From Pseudomonadota bacterium (GTDB lineage: Bacteria > Pseudomonadota > Gammaproteobacteria > Burkholderiales > Burkholderiaceae): a stretch of 18,231 nt of DNA. The position numbers and the translations under genes are program-made. Shown here one piece after another: positions 7,297 to 15,877 of the stretch. The notes beneath the pieces are model-generated. The model made no database searches. It was not told the DNA's origin and was given only the letters and a program-made list of their open reading frames with translations. Every line of letters begins with the position of its first letter. The stretch's first letter is position 1. Where the stretch lies: NCBI GenBank assembly GCA_963205525.1, contig CAUJJP010000092.1, forward strand, positions 1-18,231. Reading direction: 5' to 3'.

Positions 7297-7886
7297 GACG
7301 CTGGATCGCCGCGGCCCTGGCTACGCTCCTGCTGGCTGCGCTCGGCGGCTGCGCGGTGCTCAACACCGTCTACGCCGACCTCTCGACCTGGGGCGACTGG
7401 CCGGCGGGCCGCAGCGGCGGCAGCTACGCCTTCGACCGCCTGCCCTCGCAGCAGAGCGACCCGCAGGCCGCGGATCGGCTCGAGGCGGCGGCGCGCCCGG
7501 CGCTGGAGAAGGCCGGCCTGCGCCCCGTCGCGGCGGGCGAGAGGCCCGATTTGCTGGTGCAGCTGGCGCTGCGCACCACGCGCAGCGCCTTCGACCCCTG
7601 GGACGACCCGCTGTGGTGGCGCGGCGGCTTCGGCCACTACCGCCTCGGCTGGGGCGGTCCGATGTGGGCGCTGGGCGCGCGCTGGGATTCGCCGCGCTAC
7701 GAGCGCCAGGTGGCGCTGCTGCTGCGCGACGCCGCCAGCGGCAAGCCGCTGTTCGAGGCGCGCGCCGCCAACGAAGGCAGCACCGGCGCCAGCGACGCCG
7801 TGCTGCAGGCGCTGTTCCAGGCCACGCTGATCGACTTCCCGCGCCACGGAAGCAACCCGCGCACGGTGCGCATCGCGCTGCCTTGA
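7293..7886 (+). CDS. DUF4136 family lipoprotein
   Basis: A 197-residue protein. Its signal peptide [20 protein letters not shown] ends in a lipobox (LGGC, C20), so it is predicted to be lipid-anchored in the envelope. The mature part carries DUF4136 features: a YAFDRLP strand near the start, [20 protein letters not shown] (family-type variable-copy helix), [14 protein letters not shown], a Trp/Gly-rich central loop ([20 protein letters not shown]) and a C-terminal [13 protein letters not shown] strand. Members occur widely as envelope lipoproteins with no settled function. A perfect Shine-Dalgarno (AGGAGGG, 7280-7286) lies within ttcA, and the ATGA overlap couples it to ttcA. It is the last gene of the plus-strand operon and is followed by the TGA repeat. 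Confidence 0.85.
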   Translation: MRRWIAAALATLLLAALGGCAVLNTVYADLSTWGDWPAGRSGGSYAFDRLPSQQSDPQAADRLEAAARPALEKAGLRPVAAGERPDLLVQLALRTTRSAFDPWDDPLWWRGGFGHYRLGWGGPMWALGARWDSPRYERQVALLLRDAASGKPLFEARAANEGSTGASDAVLQALFQATLIDFPRHGSNPRTVRIALP

Positions 7887-7916
7887 ACCTGCGCTGAACC
7901 TGCGTTGAAGCCGCGG
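7884..7916 (+). repeat. Three 11-bp units starting at the DUF4136 stop codon
   Basis: TGAACCTGCGC (7884-7894), TGAACCTGCGT (7895-7905) and the diverged TGAAGCCGCGG (7906-7916) follow each other with no spacer. The first unit contains the gene's own stop. The 11-nt step puts the three TGAs in three different reading frames. The first unit differs at one base from the first unit after glmU (TGAACCCGCGC). Confidence 0.8.
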
Positions 7917-7920
7917 CGCT

Positions 7921-7935
7921 CCCAGGCAGCCTGGG
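7921..7935. terminator. Small hairpin between the convergent DUF4136 and DUF6279 genes
   Basis: CCCAGG-CAG-CCTGGG forms a perfect 6-bp stem with a 3-nt loop. It is centred in the 57-bp gap between two convergent stop codons. There is no T tract on either side, so action as an intrinsic terminator is uncertain. Confidence 0.3.
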
Positions 7936-7943
7936 GTCCGGGT

Positions 7944-8814
7944 TCAATCCGCCGCCACCAACGCCAGCGCGCGCAAGTCCTCCTCCCAGCCCGCCAGGCG
8001 CTGGCGCAGCTGCTGGCGCTGGGCGGCGCTGGCGCTCGCGTGCAGGCGCGCCAGGGTCTCGCAGTTGTGGCTGCGCCAGCGCGCCTGCAGCACCGCCACC
8101 TGCGCATCGGCCGGCTGCAGCAGGGTCTGCAAGGCCAGTTGCAGGGTGCCCAGCCGGGCCGTGGCGTCGGCCTGGGCGTGCGCGCGCCGCAGCTCGGCCA
8201 GGAAGCGCTGCTGGCGCCGCTCGCGGTCGGCGAGCCAGGCGGCAGCGTCCATCGGCGATGCCGTCAGCCGCTGCCCCAGCAGGCTGCGCTGGGCCTCGCT
8301 CAGCGTGCCGTAGACCTGCTCGGCACGCTCGACCGCGTGCTCCAGCGCCGCCGCCGCACGCGCGCGGACATCGGCCGGCGCGCGCTCGCGCCGCTCGTCC
8401 GCGAGCCGGCTCGCCAGCTCGGCCGCCAGCCGGTCCAGCTGCGCCGGGCGCAGCGCGGGCAGCCAGTCGGCCGCTGCCGGCAGGCCCTGCTGCAGCATCG
8501 TGGCCCAGCGCTCGCGCAGCACGCCATCCCAGCGGCAGACCTCGTCGGCGCCCACCTCGCCCGCGGCGCGGTCGCGCCAGCCGGCAAGCCAGCGCGCATC
8601 CTCCGCCAGGCGCGTGCTGCGGTGCCAGGCGAACCACTGGCCGAGCCGCGCGCGCGCGTCGGCCTCCTGCACGCTGTCCAGGTCCAGGTAGCCGTCCAGC
8701 CACCAGACCACGAGCGCGGGGCCGTTGGCATAGCTCAGGCGCAGCAGGCTGCAGGCGCTGATGGCAGCGAGCGCGATGCCGATAATCAGCGCTTTGACGG
8801 TGGAAGACAGACGC

Positions 8815-8816
<2 letters not shown>
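7944..8816 (-). CDS. DUF6279 family lipoprotein
   Basis: A 290-residue envelope protein. MRLSSTVKALIIGIALAAIS followed by AC is a lipoprotein signal with the lipidated cysteine at C22. Just after it comes SLLRLSYANGPALVVWWLDGYLDLD, the N-terminal signature of DUF6279 (a Y...WWLD-Y-DLD pattern). The rest is strongly helical, rich in Ala, Arg and Glu with several Trp, and has no catalytic motif I can name. The function of the family is unknown. The ATG at 8816 gives a proper signal peptide. Longer readings add sequence antisense to glmU and would bury the signal. Its start codon overlaps that of glmU on the opposite strand. No good Shine-Dalgarno is visible. Confidence 0.8.
8781..8786 (+). promoter_or_regulatory. 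Candidate -10 box (GATAAT) for glmU
   Basis: GATAAT differs from the sigma-70 -10 consensus at one position. It lies 28 bp upstream of the glmU ATG, within the signal-peptide codons of the DUF6279 gene. A weak -35-like CTGATG lies 17 bp further upstream (8758-8763). Transcription would start near 8793 and include the GGAAG Shine-Dalgarno. This is based on pattern only. Confidence 0.3.
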
Positions 8817-10179
<1,363 letters not shown>

Positions 10180-10182
<3 letters not shown>

Positions 10183-10284
10183 ACCCGCGCTGATCCGGCA
10201 CTGACCCGGCGCTGATCCGGCGCTGATCAGCCGTCCATCGGGCGCTGAACGAACGCTGATCGGGTGCTGATCGGGTGCTGATCA
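10180..10284 (+). repeat. Ten-unit 11-bp array of TGA-headed repeats filling the glmU / GGDEF-EAL convergent gap
   Basis: Beginning with the glmU stop, TGA occurs at 10180, 10191, 10202, 10213, 10224, 10246, 10257, 10268 and 10279. All fit a strict 11-bp step, and only the unit at 10235 lacks TGA. Units include TGAACCCGCGC, TGATCCGGCGC and TGATCGGGTGC. The last TGA lies in the palindrome TGATCA, whose other half is the stop codon of the convergent GGDEF-EAL gene. On the minus strand only two TGAs occur, so the stop-codon bias belongs to the glmU side. There is no coding potential and no hairpin with a T tract. Confidence 0.9.
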
Positions 10285-12327
10285 GAGCGCCAGCGCCGCC
10301 AGCGGCTGCGGCGGCGCGATCAATCGGCCCTGCATCACCGGGCAGCCGTGGGCGATCAGCCAGTCGCGCTGGGCCGCGGTCTCCACGCCCTCGGCGATCA
10401 CTTCGATCGCCAGCGCTTGCGCCAGCTGCAGCAGGGCCAGCGCCACCGCCTGCGCGACGGCGTCGCCCGGCAGCTCGGTGACGAAGCCGCGGTCCAGCTT
10501 CAGCCGGTCCAGCGGCAGCCGGCGCAGACAGGCCAGCGATCCGTGGCCGGCGCCGAAGTCGTCGATCGCGATCCGCACGCCCAGGGCGCGCAGCCGGCGC
10601 AGGGTCTGCAGCGCGCTGCCGAGGTCGTCGCTCAGCAGCTGCTCGGTGAGTTCGAGCTCCAGCAGCGCGCCCGCCACGCCGGCCTCCTGCAAGGCCTGCT
10701 GGACGCTGGCGACGAAGTCCGGCGCCTGGAACTCGGCGGCCGAGACGTGGACCAGCACCGGCACCGGCGGCCGGCCGGCGCGCTGCCAGCCGCGCGCCGC
10801 GTCCAGGGCCCGCCGCAGGGCGATGCGGCCGATCGGCCCCATCAGGCGCTGCGCCTGCGCAACGGCGAGGAACTGCCCCGGCTCGACCAGGCCCAGCTTG
10901 GGGTCGCGCCAGCGCAGCAAGGCCTCGACCGCGCACAGCTCGCCGGCCGGAAGCCGGCGCACCGGCTGGAAGTGCAGCTCGAAACCGTCGGCGCGCAAGG
11001 CCTGGGCGAGCCGGCTCTCGGTCTGCAGGTCGTCCCAGGCGTGCTGCGCCATGCCGGGCTCGAAGAAGCGCACCGCCGCGCGACCGGTCAGCTTGGCGGC
11101 GTACATCGCGGTGTCGGCGTGCTGCAGCAAGGTGTCGGCGTCGCCGCCGTCGCCAGGGTGGCAGGCGACACCGATCGAGGGCGTGACCGAGATCGCGACG
11201 CCGCCGATCTCGACCTCGGCCTGCACCGCCGCCAGCAGGCGCTGCGCCAGCGCCGCCACCTCGTCGTGCGACCGCGCGCTGCCGAGCAGGACCAGGAACT
11301 CGTCGCCGCCGAAGCGCGCCACCTCGTCGCCGGCACCCAGCGCGGCGCCTATGCGCTGCGCCACCGTGCACAGCAGGCGGTCGCCGGCCAGGTGGCCGAG
11401 CGAGTCATTGACGCGCTTGAAGTGGTCCAGGTCGACGAACAGCAGCGCCAGTCCCTCGGCCCCGGGAGCCGCCAGCCGCTGCTGCAGCCGCTGCATGAAG
11501 CTGCTGCGGTTGGCCAGGCCGGTGAGCGCGTCGTGCTCGGCCAGGTGGCGGATGCGCGCCTGCGCCGCGAGCTGGGCGCGCTGGTCGCGCAACAGCGCCA
11601 TGCGCAGCCGCACGCCGTCGCGCTCCAGGGTGCGGACCCGGCACTCGACCGGGATGCGGCTGCCGTCGCGGTGCAGCACCACGCTGTCGTAGCTGATCTC
11701 GGCGCCCGAGAGCATCACCTCGCGCGCGCGCGCCTGCTGGTCGGGGGCGATGAAGTCCAGCGTCGGCCGCCCGCGCATGTCCTCCAGGCGCAGGCCCAGC
11801 AGCGCCAGCAGCGGCGGGTTGGCGTCGGTGATGAAGCCGTCGCGGTGGAACACGATGCCCTCGGCGCTCGCGTGCATGAAGCGCGCCAGACGCTCCTCGC
11901 TCTCGCGCAGCGCACGCTCGGCCTCGCGGTGGCGCGTGATGTCGGCGATGAGCACGAAGGCGCCTATCGCCCGCCCGCCCTGCAGGTGCGGCACCAGGTT
12001 GACCTCGATCACGCGCCGGCTGCCATCGGCGTCCTGCAGCTCGCGCTCGTAGGCGGCGCTGCGATGTTCTTCCAGCGCGATGCGCACGTGGGGCTGGATC
12101 TGTGCGTTCGCCTGCTCACCGATGATGTCCACCACCTGCCGGCCCAGCAGCTCCGAGGCCGACGCGTGGCCGAAGATGCGCGCATACCCTTCGTTGGCGA
12201 ACAGGCAACGGTTGTCGGCACTCTCGAAGTAAGCGATCGCTACCGGAACATTGTCGGCCAGCAGCCGCATTCTCTCCAGTTCCGCCTGAACCACAGCGAG
12301 ATCCGGCAGGCCGCCACGCGAGTTCAT
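10282..12327 (-). CDS. PAS-PAS-GGDEF-EAL cyclic-di-GMP signalling protein
   Basis: A 681-residue cytosolic protein with no signal or membrane segments. PAS 1 is at about 20-130 (NRCLFANEGYARIFG; DGSRRVIEVNLVPHLQGGRA) and PAS 2 at about 145-250. The GGDEF domain (about 260-425) has DLDHFKRVND at 299-308 and intact GGDEF at 340-344. The product-inhibition I-site is GAGD at 331-334 instead of RxxD. The EAL domain (about 435-680) keeps E468 of EALLRW, E559 of ELTE, D589/D590, K610, E646 and Q666. H527 replaces the metal-binding Asn of the usual VNxS. It may make c-di-GMP without feedback inhibition, with phosphodiesterase activity doubtful. The start overlaps the glycosylase stop (ATGA); an upstream in-frame extension is only antisense or shadow reading of other genes. 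Confidence 0.9.
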   Translation of the reverse strand: MNSRGGLPDLAVVQAELERMRLLADNVPVAIAYFESADNRCLFANEGYARIFGHASASELLGRQVVDIIGEQANAQIQPHVRIALEEHRSAAYERELQDADGSRRVIEVNLVPHLQGGRAIGAFVLIADITRHREAERALRESEERLARFMHASAEGIVFHRDGFITDANPPLLALLGLRLEDMRGRPTLDFIAPDQQARAREVMLSGAEISYDSVVLHRDGSRIPVECRVRTLERDGVRLRMALLRDQRAQLAAQARIRHLAEHDALTGLANRSSFMQRLQQRLAAPGAEGLALLFVDLDHFKRVNDSLGHLAGDRLLCTVAQRIGAALGAGDEVARFGGDEFLVLLGSARSHDEVAALAQRLLAAVQAEVEIGGVAISVTPSIGVACHPGDGGDADTLLQHADTAMYAAKLTGRAAVRFFEPGMAQHAWDDLQTESRLAQALRADGFELHFQPVRRLPAGELCAVEALLRWRDPKLGLVEPGQFLAVAQAQRLMGPIGRIALRRALDAARGWQRAGRPPVPVLVHVSAAEFQAPDFVASVQQALQEAGVAGALLELELTEQLLSDDLGSALQTLRRLRALGVRIAIDDFGAGHGSLACLRRLPLDRLKLDRGFVTELPGDAVAQAVALALLQLAQALAIEVIAEGVETAAQRDWLIAHGCPVMQGRLIAPPQPLAALAL

Positions 12328-13169
12328 GTCCGCCCCCGATCCGCCACCTCGGCGGCCAGGCACAGGTCGGCCCAGGCCTTGGCCTTGTCCGCCGGGCTGC
12401 GCAGCAAATAGGCCGGGTGGTAGCTCACCACCAGCGGCACCCCATGCCAGTCGTGCACGCGGCCGCGCAGGCGGCCGATCGGCTCCTCGCTGTCCAGCAA
12501 GGTCTGCACCGCGAAGCGACCCAGGGCGAGCAGGATGCGCGGCTGCACGAGCGCGATCTGGCGCGCCAGGAAGGGCTGGCAGCGCGCCAGCTCCTCGGCG
12601 CCGGGGTTGCGGTTGCCCGGCGGCCGGCACTTCAGGGTGTTGGCGATGTAGACCTGGCGCGCCGGGTCCGCGCCGCCGCTGGCGCGCGTCAGGTCCAGCG
12701 CCGCCAGCATGCGGTCCAGCAGCTGGCCGGCCGGACCGACGAAGGGCTCGCCCTGGCGGTCCTCCTGCTCGCCCGGCGCCTCGCCCACCACCATCCAGTG
12801 CGCACGCTCGGCGCCGACACCGAACACCGGCTGGCGCCGCGTTGCGTGCAGGCCGCAGGCGGTGCAGGCCGCCACCGCCGCGCGCAGCTGCGGCCAGTCC
12901 AGCGCCGCGGCGGCGTCGGTCTGCGCCAGCCGGGCTGGCGACGGCGCGTCCGCCGGCGCCGCCGGCGCCGCCAGTGCGGCGGGCGCAGCGGGCGCGGCGG
13001 GCGCGAACTGGATCGCGTCCGGGGCGGCGTCCGCCGCCGGCCGCGCCACAGGCGTCGGCCGAACTGGCGCAGGCAGCGTGTCGGCGTCCGCCAGCACCGG
13101 CAGCGGCGGCGACCACAGGCGCAGGCCCATGGCGCGCAGCATGGCGTGCTGGGACTCAGTCCAGGCCAT
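12324..13169 (-). CDS. Uracil-DNA glycosylase, family 4 (Fe-S)
   Basis: Removes uracil from DNA at the start of base excision repair. The 281-residue protein has an N-terminal helix, a disordered Ala/Pro linker (about 43-88), then the family-4 core. GEAPGEQEDRQGEPFVGPAG begins at 129 (motif A). NTLKCRPPGNRNP follows at 178-189, and HPAYLLR is at 251-257. The four cysteines C102, C105, C181 and C197 are placed as the [4Fe-4S] ligands of this family. This is distinct from the Ung family. It overlaps the rimI end by 14 nt and the next gene by 4 nt, so it lies within one transcript. Internal ATGs at M10 and M14 are alternative starts; the first fits the homologous N-terminal helix. Confidence 0.92.
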   Translation of the reverse strand: MAWTESQHAMLRAMGLRLWSPPLPVLADADTLPAPVRPTPVARPAADAAPDAIQFAPAAPAAPAALAAPAAPADAPSPARLAQTDAAAALDWPQLRAAVAACTACGLHATRRQPVFGVGAERAHWMVVGEAPGEQEDRQGEPFVGPAGQLLDRMLAALDLTRASGGADPARQVYIANTLKCRPPGNRNPGAEELARCQPFLARQIALVQPRILLALGRFAVQTLLDSEEPIGRLRGRVHDWHGVPLVVSYHPAYLLRSPADKAKAWADLCLAAEVADRGRT

Positions 13170-13632
13170 GGTCGGCCAGGGCCAGGCGCATCACCAGCGC
13201 GTCCTCGCGCTCGCCGGGCGCCGGGTAGTAGCCACGGCGGCGCCCGACCTCGCAGAAGCCGTGGCGCCGGTACAGCGCCAGCGCGCGCGCGTTGCTCGGC
13301 CTGACCTCCAGCCACAGGGTGGGCAGCGCGAGGCGCCGGCAGTCGTCCTCCAGCCGCCGCATCAGCAGGTCGGCCAGGCCCTGGCCCTGCGAGGGCGGGC
13401 GCACCGTCAGGTTGAGCAGGTGCATCTCGTCGACGCCGATCATCGCCACCCGGTAGCCGAGCAGGGCGCCGGCCTCATCGAGCGCGAGCTCGGTTTCGTA
13501 GCCCGCAACCAGCGAATCGACGAAGGCGCCGCGCGACCAGGGGTAGGCATAGCAGCGCTGCTCGACCGCCATCACCGCGTCCAGATCGTCCAGCCGCATC
13601 GGCCGGCAGCGCGGGTGCAGCTCGGTCAGCAT
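13156..13632 (-). CDS. rimI: Ribosomal-protein-alanine N-acetyltransferase (GNAT)
   Basis: A 158-residue GNAT-fold enzyme. RimI acetylates the N-terminal alanine of ribosomal protein bS18. PMRLDDLDAVMAVEQRCYAY at the N-terminus and NLTVRPPSQGQGLADLLMRR at 74-93, with the acetyl-CoA pyrophosphate loop, fit the family. So does LWLEVRPSNARALALYRRHG at 107-125, which holds the conserved Glu of the LEVR segment. The start overlaps the tsaB stop as ATGCTGA, suggesting translational coupling. The tsaB-rimI pair is a well-known conserved neighbourhood, which strengthens the call over a generic GNAT. An alternative start at M12 would give a slightly shorter protein. Confidence 0.9.
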   Translation of the reverse strand: MLTELHPRCRPMRLDDLDAVMAVEQRCYAYPWSRGAFVDSLVAGYETELALDEAGALLGYRVAMIGVDEMHLLNLTVRPPSQGQGLADLLMRRLEDDCRRLALPTLWLEVRPSNARALALYRRHGFCEVGRRRGYYPAPGEREDALVMRLALADHGLD

Positions 13633-14342
13633 GAAGCCGCCTTCGCCGCGCGCTCGGCACTGCGCTCGGCACTGGTCAGGGCCACCTTGTCGCGCAGATA
13701 GACCGGCAGCGCCTGCGCGGCGTCGACCGCCTCGCCGCGCCGCCACGCCGATTGCGCCAGGCGCAGCAAGGCGCCCGGCCGGTCCTGCATGCGCTCGTGG
13801 GTGGCGGCGCCGGTGCGCGGCCAGCGATCGCCGAAGGCCGCCGCCGCATCGCCGGCGATGCGCAGCGGCGGCGCCGCGTGCCAGCACGCCGCCAAGGCCT
13901 CCAGGGTGTAGAGCGCGGGGCCGGTCTCGGCCTGCCAGAAGGACTCGCCCGCACGCCGGTAGCAGCCGGCGTAGAGCTCGCCCATGCGCGCGTCCAGCGC
14001 CACCCAGACCGGCGTGTCGTCGCGCCAGGGGCTGTCCTCGGCCCAGACCGCGAGGTCGTCCAGCGCCAGCAGCGGGCAGCCCAGGCCGAAGGCCAGCCCC
14101 TGCGCCACCGCACAGGCGCCGCGCAGGCCGGTGAAGGCGCCCGGCCCGGCACCGAAGGCGATGGCGTCCAGCGCCATGTCCGCCAGCCCGGCCTGTGCAA
14201 GCACGGTCTGTACCGCCGGCAGCAGCTGCACCGAGGCCTGGGCGCCGCCCGGCCCGGTCCAGCGCGCCGTGCCCGCAGGCCCGCAGGCGGCGACCGCCAC
14301 CGTCTCGGTGGCGCTGTCCAGGACCAGCAGCGCTTCGGCCAT
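13626..14342 (-). CDS. tsaB: tRNA threonylcarbamoyladenosine synthesis protein TsaB
   Basis: TsaB is the scaffolding partner of TsaD in the TsaB-TsaD-TsaE complex, which transfers the threonylcarbamoyl group to A37 of ANN-decoding tRNAs. The 238-residue protein begins LLVLDSATETVAVA (ASKHA-fold first strand) and has GPGAFTGLRGACAVAQGLAF from residue 66, the TsaB signature (normally GPGSFTGLR). The C-terminal PVYLRDKVALT is also characteristic. It heads the minus-strand operon with rimI, the glycosylase and the GGDEF-EAL gene. It is divergent from dacB with a 32-bp gap. Confidence 0.93.
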   Translation of the reverse strand: MAEALLVLDSATETVAVAACGPAGTARWTGPGGAQASVQLLPAVQTVLAQAGLADMALDAIAFGAGPGAFTGLRGACAVAQGLAFGLGCPLLALDDLAVWAEDSPWRDDTPVWVALDARMGELYAGCYRRAGESFWQAETGPALYTLEALAACWHAAPPLRIAGDAAAAFGDRWPRTGAATHERMQDRPGALLRLAQSAWRRGEAVDAAQALPVYLRDKVALTSAERSAERAAKAASC

Positions 14343-14348
14343 CGCGAA

Positions 14349-14354
14349 AGTGTA
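14349..14354 (-). promoter_or_regulatory. Candidate -10 box (TACACT) for tsaB, placing transcription start at the ATG
   Basis: On the minus strand TACACT is 4/6 to TATAAT, and its edge lies 6 bp upstream of the tsaB ATG. A start site about 7 nt downstream of the box would coincide with the A of ATG, implying a leaderless mRNA. No Shine-Dalgarno and no clear -35 are seen. Confidence 0.25.
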
Positions 14355-14374
14355 GTCGTGCCATCATCCCCGCC

Positions 14375-15844
14375 ATGGGTGGACAGAGGGCCGGCAAGCT
14401 GCGGCGCGCAAGGGCATGGCGACGCTGGCCGCGCGGGCTCGTCGTCCGCGCCGCCTGGGTCGCCTGGGCCGCCTGGGCCACCGCCAGCGCGGCCTGGGCA
14501 GTCGGCTCCGGGCTGCCGCCCGAAGTCGCCCAGGCCTTGCAGCGCGCGCGGGTGCCGGAGTCGGCGCTCGCGGTGGTGATCGAGGAAGCGGGCAGCGGTC
14601 GCCCGCTGCTCTCGGCGCAGGCCCACACGCCGGTCAACCCGGCCTCGCTGGCCAAGCTGCTGACCACTTACGCGGCGCTGGATCGGCTCGGCCCGGCCTG
14701 GACCTGGCGCACCCCGGTGTGGCTGGACGGGACGCTGCGCGATGGCGTGCTCGAGGGCTCGCTGGTGATCCAGGGCCGTGGCGACCCCACCCTGGTGCTG
14801 GAGCGGCTGTGGCTGCTGCTGCGCCGCCTGCAGGCGCTCGGACTGCGCGAGATCCGGGGCGACATCGTGCTCGACCGGCGCGCCTTTGAGCTGCCCCCGC
14901 ATGCGCCCGCCGCCTTCGACGGCGAGCCGCTGCGGCCTTACAACGTGGGGCCGGACGCCCTGCTGCTGAACTACAAGTCGCTGCTCTACCGCTTCGCGCC
15001 AGACCCGGCGCGCGCTCGCGTGCGCGTGACCCGGCTGCCCGCACTGGACGCGCCCGCGATCGAACTTCCGCTCACGGACGGCCCCTGCAGCGACTGGCGC
15101 AGCGGCCTCAAGGCCAGCTTCGACGGCACGGGCATGCGATTCGCCGGCAGCTACCCGGCGTCCTGCGGCGAGCAGCAATGGCCGATCGCCGACCCCGACC
15201 CCGACAGCTATAACGCGCGCCTGCTGGCCAGCCTGTGGCGCGAGATGGGCGGCGTGCTGAGCGGGCGCGTGCGCGAAGGCGTGGCGCCGGGGGCGCGCCC
15301 GCCCGACCTGGAGGCGGTCTCGCCGCCGCTGGCCGAGGTGGTGCGCGACATCAACAAGTTCAGCAACAACCTGATGGCGCAGCAGCTCTTCCTGAGCCTG
15401 GCACTGGCACAGTCGGCGCCGGCCAGCTTCGAGGCTGCGCGCGCGCTGATGGACGAGTGGCTGCGCAGCCATCTCGGCGAGCTGGCGCAGCCGCTGCGGG
15501 TGGACAACGGCGCCGGACTGTCGCGCGAGGCGCGCATCACCGCCGCCGCGCTGGCACGGCTGCTGCAGCAGGCCTGGAGCAGTCCGGTGATGCCCGAGCT
15601 GATGGCCTCGCTGCCGGTGACGGGGCTGGACGGCACGCTGCGGCGCGCACGCGAAGGCATAGGCCGTGCGCACCTGAAGACCGGCTCGCTGCGCGACGTC
15701 GCCGGCGTCGCCGGCTGGGTGCTGTCCGACAGCGGCCGGCGCTACGTGCTGGTGGCCATCATCCACCACGAGCAGGCACAGGCGGCGCGCCCGGCGCTGG
15801 ACGCGCTGCTGCGCTGGGCACGCGCCGATGCACCGGCGCGCTGA
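14375..15844 (+). CDS. dacB: D-alanyl-D-alanine carboxypeptidase/endopeptidase (PBP4, DacB)
   Basis: A 489-residue low-molecular-mass class C penicillin-binding protein acting on peptidoglycan peptides in the periplasm. The arginine-rich N-terminus followed by LVVRAAWVAWAAWATASAAW is a signal peptide. PASLAKLLTTYAALDRLG holds the catalytic SxxK (Ser and Lys of SLAK). DINKFSNNLMAQQLFLSLA holds the SxN motif (SNN). HLKTGSLRDVAGVAGWV holds the KTG triad. The large domain inserted between SxxK and SxN is present, as in E. coli DacB. The ATG at 14375 gives a normal signal peptide but no clear Shine-Dalgarno. It is divergent from tsaB and convergent with the SGNH gene (33-bp gap, with a weak imperfect palindrome at 15871-15888 over that gene's stop). 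Confidence 0.93.
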   Translation: MGGQRAGKLRRARAWRRWPRGLVVRAAWVAWAAWATASAAWAVGSGLPPEVAQALQRARVPESALAVVIEEAGSGRPLLSAQAHTPVNPASLAKLLTTYAALDRLGPAWTWRTPVWLDGTLRDGVLEGSLVIQGRGDPTLVLERLWLLLRRLQALGLREIRGDIVLDRRAFELPPHAPAAFDGEPLRPYNVGPDALLLNYKSLLYRFAPDPARARVRVTRLPALDAPAIELPLTDGPCSDWRSGLKASFDGTGMRFAGSYPASCGEQQWPIADPDPDSYNARLLASLWREMGGVLSGRVREGVAPGARPPDLEAVSPPLAEVVRDINKFSNNLMAQQLFLSLALAQSAPASFEAARALMDEWLRSHLGELAQPLRVDNGAGLSREARITAAALARLLQQAWSSPVMPELMASLPVTGLDGTLRRAREGIGRAHLKTGSLRDVAGVAGWVLSDSGRRYVLVAIIHHEQAQAARPALDALLRWARADAPAR

Positions 15845-15877
15845 GCCCAGCGCCACGTGACTCGATCCAGACCCGCT

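Noticed and set aside
12945..13015. GCC/GGC-rich microrepeats in the uracil-DNA glycosylase gene
   Set aside because: They encode the Ala/Pro linker and keep the reading frame; a common low-complexity feature of GC-rich genomes.
10282..13116. A 944-residue open frame extending the GGDEF-EAL gene upstream over the glycosylase
   Set aside because: The extension is Gly/Ala/Arg-rich without domains and overlaps the glycosylase in another frame; the ATGA overlap at 12324-12327 gives the natural start.
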